Shown here in pieces: positions 1 to 8,113 of a DNA stretch of 64,000 bases. A model generated the notes under the pieces. It was not told where the DNA came from, did no database searches, and saw only the letters and a program-made list of their open reading frames with translations. The stretch lies in NCBI GenBank assembly GCA_905199445.1, contig CAJKGK010000002.1, positions 1-64,000 of the forward strand, given 5' to 3'. This DNA comes from an uncultured Lachnospiraceae bacterium (GTDB lineage: Bacteria; Bacillota; Clostridia; Lachnospirales; Lachnospiraceae). Numbering within the stretch: the first letter of the stretch is position 1; each line of letters opens with the position of its first letter. Both the position numbers and the translations under genes were made by a program.

Positions 1-1
1 A

Positions 2-715
2 GATGTGGCCAACTTCCTTAACAGTATGGGCGCTGATATTAAAGGTGCAGGGACGGATGTGATTCGTATCCGTGGTGTGCGTCGTTTAAAAGGCGCAGAA
101 TATGCCATTATTCCCGACCAGATCGAGGCGGGAACATTTATGTGCGCAGCACTGGCCACTAAAGGGGATGTGACAATTAAAAATGTAATTCCGAAGCATT
201 TGGAATCTATTTCGGCTAAACTGATCGAAATGGGCGCTCAGATTGAAGAGTCTGATGATGCTGTGCGCGTCGTAGCCACAAAGCGATGCTTCCCTACAAA
301 TATAAAGACACTGCCTTATCCGGGATTTCCTACGGATATGCAGCCTCAGATTGCCGTGGCTCTGGGATTGTCGGTGGGGACCAGTATTGTGACTGAAAGT
401 ATTTTTGAAAACCGCTTTAAGTATGTGGATGAATTAGCCCGTATGGGAAGTAATATTAAAGTTGAGGGCAATACAGCCTTTATTACCGGAGTGTCTGAAT
501 ACCGGGGAGCCAAGGTGACGGCACCGGATCTTCGCGCCGGAGCGGCTCTTGTGATTGCCGGACTTGCAGCGGAAGGTTTTACGACGGTTGATGATATTTA
601 CTATATCCAGAGAGGTTACGAAGATTTTGAAGGAAAGATTCGCTCTCTTGGCGGTCAGATTGAAAAGGTCAGTGACGATAAAGAAGCGCAGAAGTTTAAA
701 CTTAAAATTGGATAA
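2..715 (+). CDS. murA: UDP-N-acetylglucosamine 1-carboxyvinyltransferase (C-terminal part)
   Basis: MurA transfers enolpyruvate from PEP to UDP-GlcNAc, the first committed cytosolic step of peptidoglycan synthesis. Only about the last 238 codons are present; the gene enters from the left edge already in frame, so the GTG at position 5 is an internal Val and not a start. The segment carries typical EPSP-synthase-fold text, including PYPGFPTDMQPQ and SIFENRF, followed by DLRAGAALVIAGLAAEG with the conserved Asp-Leu-Arg-Ala-Gly stretch. The active-site Cys loop is expected just around or before the visible part. Family length is about 420 residues. The ending looks intact. It runs in the same direction as metK, separated by a riboswitch leader. 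Confidence 0.95.
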   Translation, partial: DVANFLNSMGADIKGAGTDVIRIRGVRRLKGAEYAIIPDQIEAGTFMCAALATKGDVTIKNVIPKHLESISAKLIEMGAQIEESDDAVRVVATKRCFPTNIKTLPYPGFPTDMQPQIAVALGLSVGTSIVTESIFENRFKYVDELARMGSNIKVEGNTAFITGVSEYRGAKVTAPDLRAGAALVIAGLAAEGFTTVDDIYYIQRGYEDFEGKIRSLGGQIEKVSDDKEAQKFKLKIG

Positions 716-722
716 TACAAAA

Positions 723-820
723 CTCTTATTCAGAGCAATGGAGACTAAGGATCTGAGATATTGCGGCAACCCCTTTAACGGAAGGTGCCAACCTGAGCGA
801 GTAACATCGAACAATAAGAG
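723..820 (+). promoter_or_regulatory. SAM-I (S-box) riboswitch upstream of metK
   Basis: The outer helix P1 is formed by CTCTTATT at 723-730 and AATAAGAG at 813-820. Between them are S-box landmarks: a GGAGACTAAGG segment, GCGGCAACC at 763-771 and AAGGTGCCAACC at 782-793. An intrinsic terminator follows directly. This is the standard arrangement in which SAM binding lets the terminator form and switches metK off. The call is from motif recognition; no covariance model was run. Confidence 0.9.
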
Positions 821-839
821 GATTTGAGCAAGAATAATC

Positions 840-868
840 AAGTCCGCTTATAAGCGGGCTTGTTTTTT
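840..868 (+). terminator. Riboswitch-controlled intrinsic terminator
   Basis: The arms AAGTCCGCTT and AAGCGGGCTT form a hairpin followed by a run of seven T, ending about 65 bases before the metK start. This is the expression platform of the S-box leader. Confidence 0.88.
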
Positions 869-933
869 TGAAAACTATTCATTTATATAATGACAATGAC
901 AATTGTCTGGATTTTTATGCAAAGGAGAAAAGA

Positions 934-2121
934 ATGGAAAAATTATTATTTACCTCTGAGTCTGTAACAGAAGGTCATCCGGATAAAATGTGTGACCAGA
1001 TTTCGGATGCCATCCTGGATGCTTTAATGGAGCAGGATCCTATGAGCCGTGTGGCCTGTGAGACATGTGTGACAACTGGTCTTGTGATGGTTATGGGTGA
1101 GATTACAACAAATGCTTATGTGGATATTCAGAAGCTTGTTCGTGAAACTGTAGCTGAGATTGGCTATACCCGTGCAAAATACGGTTTTGATGCAGAAACC
1201 TGCGGTGTGATTACAGCTATTGATGAGCAGTCTGCAGATATTGCGTTGGGTGTGGATAAGGCTCTTGAAGCGAAAGAGCAGAAGATGTCTGACGACGAAA
1301 TCGATGCCATCGGTGCCGGAGACCAGGGAATGATGTTTGGTTTTGCGACGAATGAGACCGAAGAATATATGCCGTATCCCATTGCACTGGCACATAAACT
1401 GGCACTGCAGCTGACAAAGATTCGTAAAGACGGTACACTGTCCTACCTTAGACCTGACGGTAAGACACAGGTGACTGTGGAATATGATGAAAACGGAAAG
1501 CCGGTTCGCCTGGATGCCGTTGTTTTATCAACTCAGCATGATGATACTGTGACTCAGGAACAGATCCATGAAGATATTAAGAAATATGTTTTTGATGTGA
1601 TTCTTCCTCAGGAAATGGTGGATGAAAACACAAAGTTCTTTATTAATCCAACAGGCCGTTTTGTGATTGGCGGACCTCACGGGGATTCCGGTCTGACAGG
1701 CCGTAAGATTATTGTGGATACCTACGGCGGATATGCCCGTCACGGCGGCGGCGCATTTTCCGGTAAAGACTGTACAAAGGTAGACCGTTCTGCCGCTTAT
1801 GCAGCAAGATATGTGGCTAAAAACCTTGTCGCTGCAGGGATTGCAGATAAGTGTGAGATTCAGCTGTCTTATGCCATCGGTGTGGCTCATCCTACCTCGA
1901 TCATGGTGGATACCTTTGGCACAGGCCGGTTAAGCAATGAAAAGATTGTGGAAATTATTCGTGAAAACTTTGATCTTCGTCCGGCCGGCATTATTAAAAT
2001 GCTTGACCTTCGCAGACCGATTTACAAACAGACAGCTGCTTACGGTCACTTTGGCCGCAATGATCTGGATCTTCCGTGGGAAAAACTGGACAGAGTGGAT
2101 GCTCTGAAAGCATATCTGTAA
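934..2121 (+). CDS. metK: S-adenosylmethionine synthetase
   Basis: MetK makes S-adenosylmethionine from methionine and ATP in the cytosol. The 395-residue protein has the family length. It shows the N-terminal TSESVTEGHPDKMCDQISDA block (ATP and metal ligands, His of GHPDK), GAGDQGMMFGFA in the middle and GGAFSGKDCTKVDRSAAY near residue 270-290. The start at 934 is preceded by AAAGGAGA at 921-928; the frame is open about 66 bases further upstream but that part is spurious. The S-box leader makes SAM-dependent feedback repression very likely. A large hairpin follows the stop. Confidence 0.97.
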   Translation: MEKLLFTSESVTEGHPDKMCDQISDAILDALMEQDPMSRVACETCVTTGLVMVMGEITTNAYVDIQKLVRETVAEIGYTRAKYGFDAETCGVITAIDEQSADIALGVDKALEAKEQKMSDDEIDAIGAGDQGMMFGFATNETEEYMPYPIALAHKLALQLTKIRKDGTLSYLRPDGKTQVTVEYDENGKPVRLDAVVLSTQHDDTVTQEQIHEDIKKYVFDVILPQEMVDENTKFFINPTGRFVIGGPHGDSGLTGRKIIVDTYGGYARHGGGAFSGKDCTKVDRSAAYAARYVAKNLVAAGIADKCEIQLSYAIGVAHPTSIMVDTFGTGRLSNEKIVEIIRENFDLRPAGIIKMLDLRRPIYKQTAAYGHFGRNDLDLPWEKLDRVDALKAYL

Positions 2122-2165
2122 AGCATACGAAAAAATATAAAAAATTAGACGAAAAAAGTGTACGA

Positions 2166-2245
2166 AAACCACCCTCCGGGCTTTGCCCGGCCGCTGTATC
2201 CCCGTCATACGGACAGGGACACAGCAGGAACGCGGGTGGCTTTTT
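2166..2245 (+). terminator. Large branched hairpin between convergent metK and MFS gene
   Basis: The outer arms AACCACCC and GGGTGGC enclose two inner hairpins, CCGGGCTTTGCCCGG at 2176-2190 and a longer one pairing GCTGT with ACAGC. Five T follow on the plus strand and a T-rich stretch follows on the minus strand, so it probably terminates in both directions. Confidence 0.7.
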
Positions 2246-2282
2246 GAGTTCTGAAAAATGTCTTCACAAAATTTCTTTTGCA

Positions 2283-3518
2283 TCAATCTTTATCGGGTGT
2301 GCTTGGAGTGAGCTGCGAACTTTTTTCTTTTAAACTTTTACTGAATGATACGGCAATGACAGACAAAAACAGTAAAACGCTTGAGGTAATTAAAATATAG
2401 CTTATAGGAATAAAAGCGGCTAAAGGTCCAAATACAGACATACCGATTGGACCAAGTACGGAATTTAACATCATTAAAAATGAGAAAACTCTCCCTAAAA
2501 ACCGTTCGTCTGTTGATTGCTGAATAAAGGTTGTGCATATTGTGCTGAAAATAGCATTGCATATTCCGAATATGATGATGGAAATTAAAAAGATCCATAT
2601 GGATATACCCATGCCCATGGTTGCTGTCATGGCCGCACTGAAAAGGCCGGATAATAAAAGTGCCTTAAATTTATTGGAAAAATCACCTTTGATGGAAATA
2701 AAAACGCTTCCCAGCATCATCCCGCCGGTCAGACATATTTCCAGTAAGGACAGACTCCATATACTGTCGCTGAACGTTCGTGTAATAAACAGAGGCGTCA
2801 AATAGTATACAGGAGATAATAAAAATACCTGGGCAGAAAAATACAGTAACAATACACTTAAAAATTTTGTATTTTTAATGTAGTGCAATCCTGTTTTAAT
2901 ATCTTCAAAATATGTATTTTTCACAGGTACATTGGAAAGCGTTTTTCTTTCTGTCTTAATAAAAAGCAGGATAATACAAGTTGATATGATTGCCGTAAAA
3001 ATGTCGATAAAGAAAATATACTGAAGATCACAAAATGAAATTAAAAGTGCAGCAATAATAGGTCCTATAATCTGGATAAAATTCTGTATGGTTCCGTTAA
3101 TCCCATTAAGTTTAGTGAGATGTTCATCTGGAACCAGTTCTGGTATAAACGAATTGATCGCAGGGTTATGGATGGCCTGGCCTAAAGAACGCAGGAACAA
3201 GGCTATAAAAAGGACAATAACAGAGCCTTGATCAATGGCGAACAGGACGGCAGCGATGAGTGTAACCGCAGCAATTGATAAATCTGCAAGGATAATCAGA
3301 TTTCTTTTGTTATACCGATCGGCCCATACGCCGCTAAAGGGTGACAAAATCAAAGTTGGAATGATGGTGCACAACAGAGATATGGTCATATAAATACCGG
3401 ATTTTGTCTGCAGGGTAATGTACCATGTAATCGAGTACTGAACCAGTGATGATCCTAAAACAGAAAACAGCTGGCTGATTAAGAAGGCTCCTGCATTTTG
3501 CTTCCAATAAAGTTTCAT
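2283..3518 (-). CDS. MFS drug exporter, macrolide-efflux (Mef/DHA3) type
   Basis: The 411-residue protein has about twelve hydrophobic segments. It carries the MFS motif-A loop GVWADRYNKRN between helices 2 and 3, here near residues 63-73, and a late copy of the helix-8/9 loop. The overall text resembles Mef-like MFS proteins that expel macrolides and other drugs by proton antiport, but the substrate cannot be read from sequence. The start is supported by GGAAGGGGGAAG just upstream. The gene stands alone, convergent with metK. Its leader is unusually long: a good minus-strand promoter lies about 225 bases before the start. Confidence 0.82.
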   Translation of the reverse strand: MKLYWKQNAGAFLISQLFSVLGSSLVQYSITWYITLQTKSGIYMTISLLCTIIPTLILSPFSGVWADRYNKRNLIILADLSIAAVTLIAAVLFAIDQGSVIVLFIALFLRSLGQAIHNPAINSFIPELVPDEHLTKLNGINGTIQNFIQIIGPIIAALLISFCDLQYIFFIDIFTAIISTCIILLFIKTERKTLSNVPVKNTYFEDIKTGLHYIKNTKFLSVLLLYFSAQVFLLSPVYYLTPLFITRTFSDSIWSLSLLEICLTGGMMLGSVFISIKGDFSNKFKALLLSGLFSAAMTATMGMGISIWIFLISIIIFGICNAIFSTICTTFIQQSTDERFLGRVFSFLMMLNSVLGPIGMSVFGPLAAFIPISYILITSSVLLFLSVIAVSFSKSLKEKSSQLTPSTPDKD

Positions 3519-3750
3519 GTAAACTTCCCCCTTCCAATAAATTAATGTTTATTGCGAAAAATACTGGCTTTGGATATCATGTATTATTTTTTCTCTCTAT
3601 TCTTTTTGATACATATTCAACAAAAAGCCTTGCTTTTTAATTATTTACGATGACTAACCTCTCATGTTTACCAGAATCATCTGTCTCTGCCGGGGGCTCA
3701 ATTCGTTCATTCTATTTTATCCATCGTTGGGTTCTGTTTATGTTTTTTAT

Positions 3751-3779
3751 AGTATACATCAAAAGTATTGTTGTCTCAA
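3751..3779 (-). promoter_or_regulatory. Sigma-A-type promoter for the MFS exporter, with long leader
   Basis: On the minus strand TTGAGA (3774-3779) and TATACT (3751-3756) are spaced by 17 bases. The predicted start near 3744 leaves about 225 untranslated bases before the MFS start. The leader contains a small hairpin (AAAAAGC/GCTTTTT at 3622-3638) and an 8-codon open frame (3654-3680). The rest of the 3519-3917 gap is AT-rich with nothing I recognise. Confidence 0.55.
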
Positions 3780-3917
3780 TTCTTTATTCTACCCAAATAT
3801 AATATAGAATTTTTGTGTAAATCGAAGATTTTTATTTTTCTGTTTTTTTCAGCAGTATTTTTCAAAAAACTGGTGTATATATTTATAGTAAGAAAAATAG
3901 GGAGATAAACTTTATGA

Positions 3918-4052
3918 ATGAAAAAAGATCTGTATAATGAGATTAGGGCTAAAATGTTTTTGAACCCGGCGTCATTTCACAATAAATTAATATATTTCCG
4001 CAAATGTTTACATACACAAGGGGGGAATTATGTTAAAATAAAGGGTAGTTAA
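3918..4052 (+). CDS. Possible 44-residue small protein (uncertain)
   Basis: An ATG 11 bases after GGAGAT opens a 44-codon frame that starts MKKDLYNEIRAKMF and ends just before the sensor kinase start. The composition is protein-like, with mixed Lys, Asp, Glu and aromatic residues and no membrane segment. I do not recognise the family. It could be a real small protein, a remnant of a larger gene or chance in AT-rich DNA. A TTTACA box at about 4006 lies inside the frame, so it could equally be part of the kinase promoter. Confidence 0.25.
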   Translation: MKKDLYNEIRAKMFLNPASFHNKLIYFRKCLHTQGGNYVKIKGS

Positions 4053-4072
4053 GTTTAGAAAAGGGTGATTGT

Positions 4073-5557
4073 TTGAAGCTGTTTACGCGTATAAAAATAT
4101 CCTATGCACTGTTTTGTGTGGTTCCGATTTTTTTGATTATTGTTGTGGCTTTAGTGATCGGAAAGATTGGTGTGACTTCTATTTCCGAGCAGTATGATGT
4201 GGCCGGGAGCAGTATGGATATCTATTTTAATCCCCTTCAGGTTTTAGGGAATCTGACAACGTCTATGAAGGCGGAGCTGGAAGCGGTGATGGAAAATGAT
4301 CCGGAAAAGATGGAAGAAGAGGCATATCTGCGTACGGCCAATGATAAGCTGGGTGCGTTTGCTTCTTACCTGATTACAAGGAAAAACGGAGCGGTTGTGT
4401 TTTCGGGACAGCCGGAAAAAGATCCGATTGATATGGATGAGGCTAATTTCAATGTGCAGATCGGTAACGGAAATGTATTTTTCCCGGGCAAAGTTCCCTA
4501 TCATGTGGTTCAGATGAATTTTGCTTATACAGATGGAAGTGAAGGCCAGGCGCTGATTGTTACAGATCTGTCCGGCATGGTTCCGAGAATTCAAAGAACC
4601 ATGATGCTTTGCTTACTTGTCTCCATTGGTATTCTTATTCTTACAGGGATGGTTTTGACCATGTGGCTGTATCAAAGTATTGTGAAACCTTTGGGGCAGC
4701 TTAAGGTTGCCACGGAGAATATCAAAGAAGGAAATTTGAATTTCAGCATAGAGGCTGAGGCCAATGATGAAATCGGCGAGCTTTACAGTGCTTTTGAGGA
4801 AATGCGGAAAAAGCTTAAGGATCAGATCGATATCAGCATGCAGTATGAAAAGGAAAATAAAGAGCTGATCAGCAATATTTCCCATGATCTGAAAACCCCC
4901 ATCACGGCTATTAAAGGATATATTGAAGGGATTCAGGATGGTGTGGCCGATACACCGGAAAAGATGGAGCGTTATTTAAGAACCGTTTATGCCAAGGCCA
5001 GTGATATGGAAAAGCTGATTGAGGAATTGTTTTTGTATTCTAAGCTGGACAGTAATTCCATGACCTATTCATTTACAAAAGTTAATGTTAATGATTACTT
5101 TGAGGACTGTATCGAAGAGATCAGTATGGATCTGGAGGCCAAAAATATTGATCTTGGATTTTTTAATTATGCGGATAAGGATGTAGTGATCATTGCTGAT
5201 CCGGAGCAGCTTAAGCGCGTGATCATTAATATTGTAAGTAATTCTGCCAAATACATTGGGGATAAGAAAGGCCTGATTAATATCCGTATCCGTGAGGAGG
5301 CAGAATTTATTCAGGTGGAGATTGAGGACAATGGCAAGGGGATTGCTAAAAAAGAGATCGCCCATATTTTTGAGCGCTGCTACAGAACGGATGCATCCAG
5401 AAATTCTGCCCAGGGCGGCAGCGGTCTGGGGCTTTCTATCGCGAAAAAGATTATTGAGGAGCATGGCGGACGCATTTGGGCAACCAGTAAGGAAAATATG
5501 GGGACAAGTATTTGTTTTGTAATCAGAAAATATGAGGAGCGAAGAATCGATGAGTAA
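4073..5557 (+). CDS. Membrane sensor histidine kinase
   Basis: The 494-residue protein has one membrane helix near residues 10-32, an extracytoplasmic sensor region of about 140 residues, a second helix near 175-198 and a HAMP segment. The HisKA box ISHDLKTPITAIKGY has the phospho-accepting His near residue 271. The HATPase domain shows NIVSNSAKYI (N box), DNGKGIA (G1) and GGSGLGLSI (G2). It presumably autophosphorylates in response to an envelope signal and passes phosphate to the next gene product. The start is TTG at 4073 after AAGGGTGA. The gene overlaps the regulator by eight bases, so the two are translationally coupled. The signal is unknown. Confidence 0.9.
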   Translation: MKLFTRIKISYALFCVVPIFLIIVVALVIGKIGVTSISEQYDVAGSSMDIYFNPLQVLGNLTTSMKAELEAVMENDPEKMEEEAYLRTANDKLGAFASYLITRKNGAVVFSGQPEKDPIDMDEANFNVQIGNGNVFFPGKVPYHVVQMNFAYTDGSEGQALIVTDLSGMVPRIQRTMMLCLLVSIGILILTGMVLTMWLYQSIVKPLGQLKVATENIKEGNLNFSIEAEANDEIGELYSAFEEMRKKLKDQIDISMQYEKENKELISNISHDLKTPITAIKGYIEGIQDGVADTPEKMERYLRTVYAKASDMEKLIEELFLYSKLDSNSMTYSFTKVNVNDYFEDCIEEISMDLEAKNIDLGFFNYADKDVVIIADPEQLKRVIINIVSNSAKYIGDKKGLINIRIREEAEFIQVEIEDNGKGIAKKEIAHIFERCYRTDASRNSAQGGSGLGLSIAKKIIEEHGGRIWATSKENMGTSICFVIRKYEERRIDE

Positions 5558-6239
5558 AATATTAATTGTTGAGGATGAAGTCAGCATTGCTGAACTGGAA
5601 AAGGATTATCTGGAGCTGAGCGGGTTTGATGTGATTATGGAAGTTACAGGGGATGCCGGACTGAAAACGGCACTCAGTGAAAACATAGATCTGATTATTC
5701 TGGATCTGATGCTGCCAAACCTGGATGGCTTTGAGGTGTGTAAAAAAGTTCGTGAGGTAAAGAATATTCCAATTCTCCTTGTATCTGCAAAGAAAGAAGA
5801 TATTGATAAGATTCGGGGACTGGGACTGGGGGCTGATGATTACATTACAAAGCCATTTAGCCCCAGTGAACTGGTTGCCCGTGTTAAGGCACATCTGGCC
5901 AGATATGACCGGCTTGTGGGCAGCGGTCAGCATAAAAATGAGATTATTGAGATTCGCGGAATTAAGATTGATAAAACAGCCCGTCGGGTTTATGTCAATG
6001 GTGAAGAACGAACATTTACTACAAAGGAGTTCGATCTTTTAACCTTTCTTGCTGAAAACCCTAATCACGTTTTTACGAAGGAAGAGTTGTTTAATAAAAT
6101 ATGGGACATGGAATCCATCGGCGATATTGCCACGGTTACGGTTCATATTAAGAAAATCAGAGAAAAGATTGAGTTTAACACTTCAAAACCTCAGTATATT
6201 GAAACAATCTGGGGTGTAGGATATCGGTTTAAGGTCTGA
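5550..6239 (+). CDS. OmpR/PhoB-family response regulator
   Basis: The 229-residue protein has a receiver domain (acidic pair in VEDE near residues 8-10, phospho-Asp at about 52 in LILDLMLP, Lys in ITKPFSP) and a C-terminal winged helix with TFTTKEFDLLTFLAENP and VTVHIKKIREKIE. It is the cognate partner of the kinase whose stop codon it overlaps. The ATG at 5550 is preceded by GAGGAGCGA inside the kinase gene; the frame is open 18 bases further upstream but without a ribosome site. Targets are unknown. Confidence 0.93.
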   Translation: MSKILIVEDEVSIAELEKDYLELSGFDVIMEVTGDAGLKTALSENIDLIILDLMLPNLDGFEVCKKVREVKNIPILLVSAKKEDIDKIRGLGLGADDYITKPFSPSELVARVKAHLARYDRLVGSGQHKNEIIEIRGIKIDKTARRVYVNGEERTFTTKEFDLLTFLAENPNHVFTKEELFNKIWDMESIGDIATVTVHIKKIREKIEFNTSKPQYIETIWGVGYRFKV

Positions 6240-6296
6240 TTTGCTCCGGGCGATGTTTACCGCCGGTAAAAGTAAAAGGTAAGTCATAAAAACAGC

Positions 6297-6354
6297 AAAG
6301 CCTGACAAAGTGTTTCCTGCCGTTTGCGGCAGTGGGCGCTTTATCAGGCTTTTT
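6297..6354. terminator. Bidirectional terminator between response regulator and mgtE
   Basis: AAAGCCTGACAAAG pairs with CTTTATCAGGCTTT. A T run follows on the plus strand and the complementary A run serves the minus strand. An inner CTGCCGTTTGCGGCAG hairpin caps the stem. It separates two convergent transcripts. Confidence 0.85.
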
Positions 6355-6383
6355 AACAGATCATGTTGATGTATGATGCAAAT

Positions 6384-7721
6384 CTACACAATACCCAGCA
6401 GTGCGGAGGCAATCTGGAAGTAAATAATCAGTGACAGGGCATCCACAATGGTAGTAATAAAAGGGCTGGCCATTACTGCCGGGTCAAAGCCGACCTGTCG
6501 TGCCAAAAGAGGCAGTGAGCAGCCTACAAGCTTGGCCAGAATAACGGTGACAACCAGTGTCAGGCAGACAACAAGGGCGATGGGAATGGTTGTGTGGTCA
6601 ATGACCATAAGCTTTACAAAATTGGCACAGGCCAGAGTAACGCCACATAAAATACCGACACGTACTTCTTTCCACATGATTCTGAAAATGTCACGGAATG
6701 CGATCTCTCCCAGAGAAATACCACGGATAATGGTTACAGAAGCCTGTCCGCCTGCATTTCCGCCGGTATCCATAAACATGGGGATAAACGATGTAAGAAT
6801 CACGCAAGCCGCAAGGGCATTTTCGTAGACCTGGATGATTTTTCCTGTAAAGGTAGCGGAGATCATTAAAATTAAAAGCCAGGGAATACGTTTTTTCCAT
6901 GTCTCAAAAACACCGGTTTTCATGTAGGATTTATCTGTAGGTGTGATTGCGGCCATCATTTCGATATCCTCGGTGGCTTCCTGTTCCATAATATCGACCA
7001 CGTCGTCCACAGTAATAATGCCGACAAGACGATTTTCACTGTCCACAACAGGCATGGAGGTGAAGTCATATTTCTGGAAGATACGGGCAACCTCCTCCTG
7101 GTCGGTTCGTGTTGTGATGGTAATAATATTTTCATGCATGATTTCGCCGATCAGTTCGTCTGGCTGGGAGAGAAGCAGACGGCGCAGTGAAACAGTACCC
7201 ACTAGTTTTCTGGATTGATCCAGAACATAGCAGATATTAATGGTTTCCTTATCAATACCATCGCGGCGGATGACACGGATGGCGTCATCCACGGTCAGGC
7301 TTTCTTTAAGATCCACAAATTCGACCGTCATAATACTGCCCGCAGAATCTTCGGGATACTGAAGCAGATGGTTAATATCCCGTCGGGTTTCCGGATCAGC
7401 CTGAGCGAGAATTCGTTTGACCATTCCCGCCGGCATTTCTTCCATAAGATCGGCTGCATCATCGGCGTACAGGTTATCGATAATGGTTGCCGCTTCTTTA
7501 TCGGTCAGACATTTAATGACAGCCTGTTCGTCTTCGATTGGAAGATAAGAAAAAATTTCGGCAGCCATAGATTTTGGAAGAATCCGGAAAATTTTAACAA
7601 TTTCTTCTCCGGAGAGTTCTTCAAACAGGGCGGCCAGATCGGCTGCGTTCATCTCGGAAATTTCTTCTCTAAGTGTCTGGTACTGCTTGTTTTCGATAAG
7701 TTTATTGATTTTCTGCAGCAT
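6384..7721 (-). CDS. mgtE: Magnesium transporter MgtE
   Basis: The 445-residue protein matches MgtE architecture: an N-terminal superhelical domain (about residues 1-130, with the repeated AADLAALFEEL and DDAADLMEEMP), a CBS pair (about 135-255, ending in VGIITVDDVVDIMEQEATEDI), a plug helix and five membrane helices (about 280-445). The pore-helix text MDTGGNAGGQAS is present. MgtE is a Mg2+-gated channel in the cytoplasmic membrane; acidic residues in the N and CBS domains sense cytosolic Mg2+. The start has AAGGGAGG upstream. The roughly 200-base leader is structured and contains an overlapping upstream ORF. Confidence 0.96.
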   Translation of the reverse strand: MLQKINKLIENKQYQTLREEISEMNAADLAALFEELSGEEIVKIFRILPKSMAAEIFSYLPIEDEQAVIKCLTDKEAATIIDNLYADDAADLMEEMPAGMVKRILAQADPETRRDINHLLQYPEDSAGSIMTVEFVDLKESLTVDDAIRVIRRDGIDKETINICYVLDQSRKLVGTVSLRRLLLSQPDELIGEIMHENIITITTRTDQEEVARIFQKYDFTSMPVVDSENRLVGIITVDDVVDIMEQEATEDIEMMAAITPTDKSYMKTGVFETWKKRIPWLLILMISATFTGKIIQVYENALAACVILTSFIPMFMDTGGNAGGQASVTIIRGISLGEIAFRDIFRIMWKEVRVGILCGVTLACANFVKLMVIDHTTIPIALVVCLTLVVTVILAKLVGCSLPLLARQVGFDPAVMASPFITTIVDALSLIIYFQIASALLGIV

Positions 7722-7804
7722 AATAATCCTCCCTTATATTTGGTTTTTATGACAGGCTCGGGCCCGGGGGTGTCCAGCGTTTTACTCTGTATTTCGCTTT
7801 TCAT
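7649..7804 (-). CDS. Candidate 51-codon leader ORF overlapping the mgtE start
   Basis: The frame starts with ATG at 7804, seven bases after AGGTGG, and ends at TGA 7649-7651, overlapping the first 24 codons of mgtE in another frame. Residues 11-17 read DTPGPEP, alternating proline with small or acidic residues. Its start codon lies inside the left arm of an 11-bp perfect inverted repeat. MgtL of enterobacteria (an EPDPTP-type sequence) senses Mg2+ by ribosome stalling or destabilisation on such residues. A similar role here is inference. Nothing but position and composition supports translation. Confidence 0.35.
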   Translation of the reverse strand: MKSEIQSKTLDTPGPEPVIKTKYKGGLLCCRKSINLSKTSSTRHLEKKFPR

Positions 7805-7921
7805 AAAAACCACCTGCCTTTCGAATTATTATTTGCAGTAAATGTGAATTTACACAGTCAATAAGCGGGAACACAGGCCTGTGTTTACCCGGCAGCGGCT
7901 GTGAAATATTTCATTTGAACG
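7722..7921 (-). promoter_or_regulatory. Structured mgtE 5' leader
   Basis: The leader holds, in transcript order, a GGG...CCC hairpin built on the palindrome AACACAGGCCTGTGTT (7867-7890), a hairpin GTAAAT-TCAC-ATTTAC (7838-7853), and an 11-bp perfect repeat GGTTTTTATGA/TCATAAAAACC (7742-7752 with 7801-7811) that can enclose two smaller stems. I could not match it to the M-box consensus. No T-run terminator precedes the mgtE start, so control, if any, would be on translation. Confidence 0.5.
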
Positions 7922-7927
7922 GTATTA

Positions 7928-7956
7928 ATTATACGTGATCTTTCATGGGAAAGCAA
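7928..7956 (-). promoter_or_regulatory. mgtE promoter
   Basis: On the minus strand TTGCTT (7951-7956) and a perfect TATAAT (7928-7933) are 17 bases apart. Transcription would begin near 7921. Confidence 0.7.
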
Positions 7957-8034
7957 ACAATTTGTGTAAATTATTTTTTATGGATGTCAATTTAAGGGAT
8001 TTGTGTGCCGATTTCAAGCATCAAACACTGAGGG

Positions 8035-8063
8035 TATACAACATCCAATGATAGTGATATAAT
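8035..8063 (+). promoter_or_regulatory. Promoter of the first degV-family gene
   Basis: A perfect TATAAT at 8058-8063 is 17 bases from a weak TATACA -35 box. The gene starts 51 bases further on. Confidence 0.5.
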
Positions 8064-8113
8064 GAAGCAGTGATATCAAATGGTTTTCAAAACCATATAC
8101 CAGGAGGAGACGT

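Noticed and set aside
2166..2245. Insertion-sequence end or MITE
   Set aside because: The inverted repeat is large but has no target-site duplication and no transposase nearby. Its place between two convergent stops fits a terminator.
7722..7921. M-box (ykoK) Mg2+ riboswitch before mgtE
   Set aside because: The position and size fit, but I could not find the conserved core segments. I list it as an unclassified structured leader instead.
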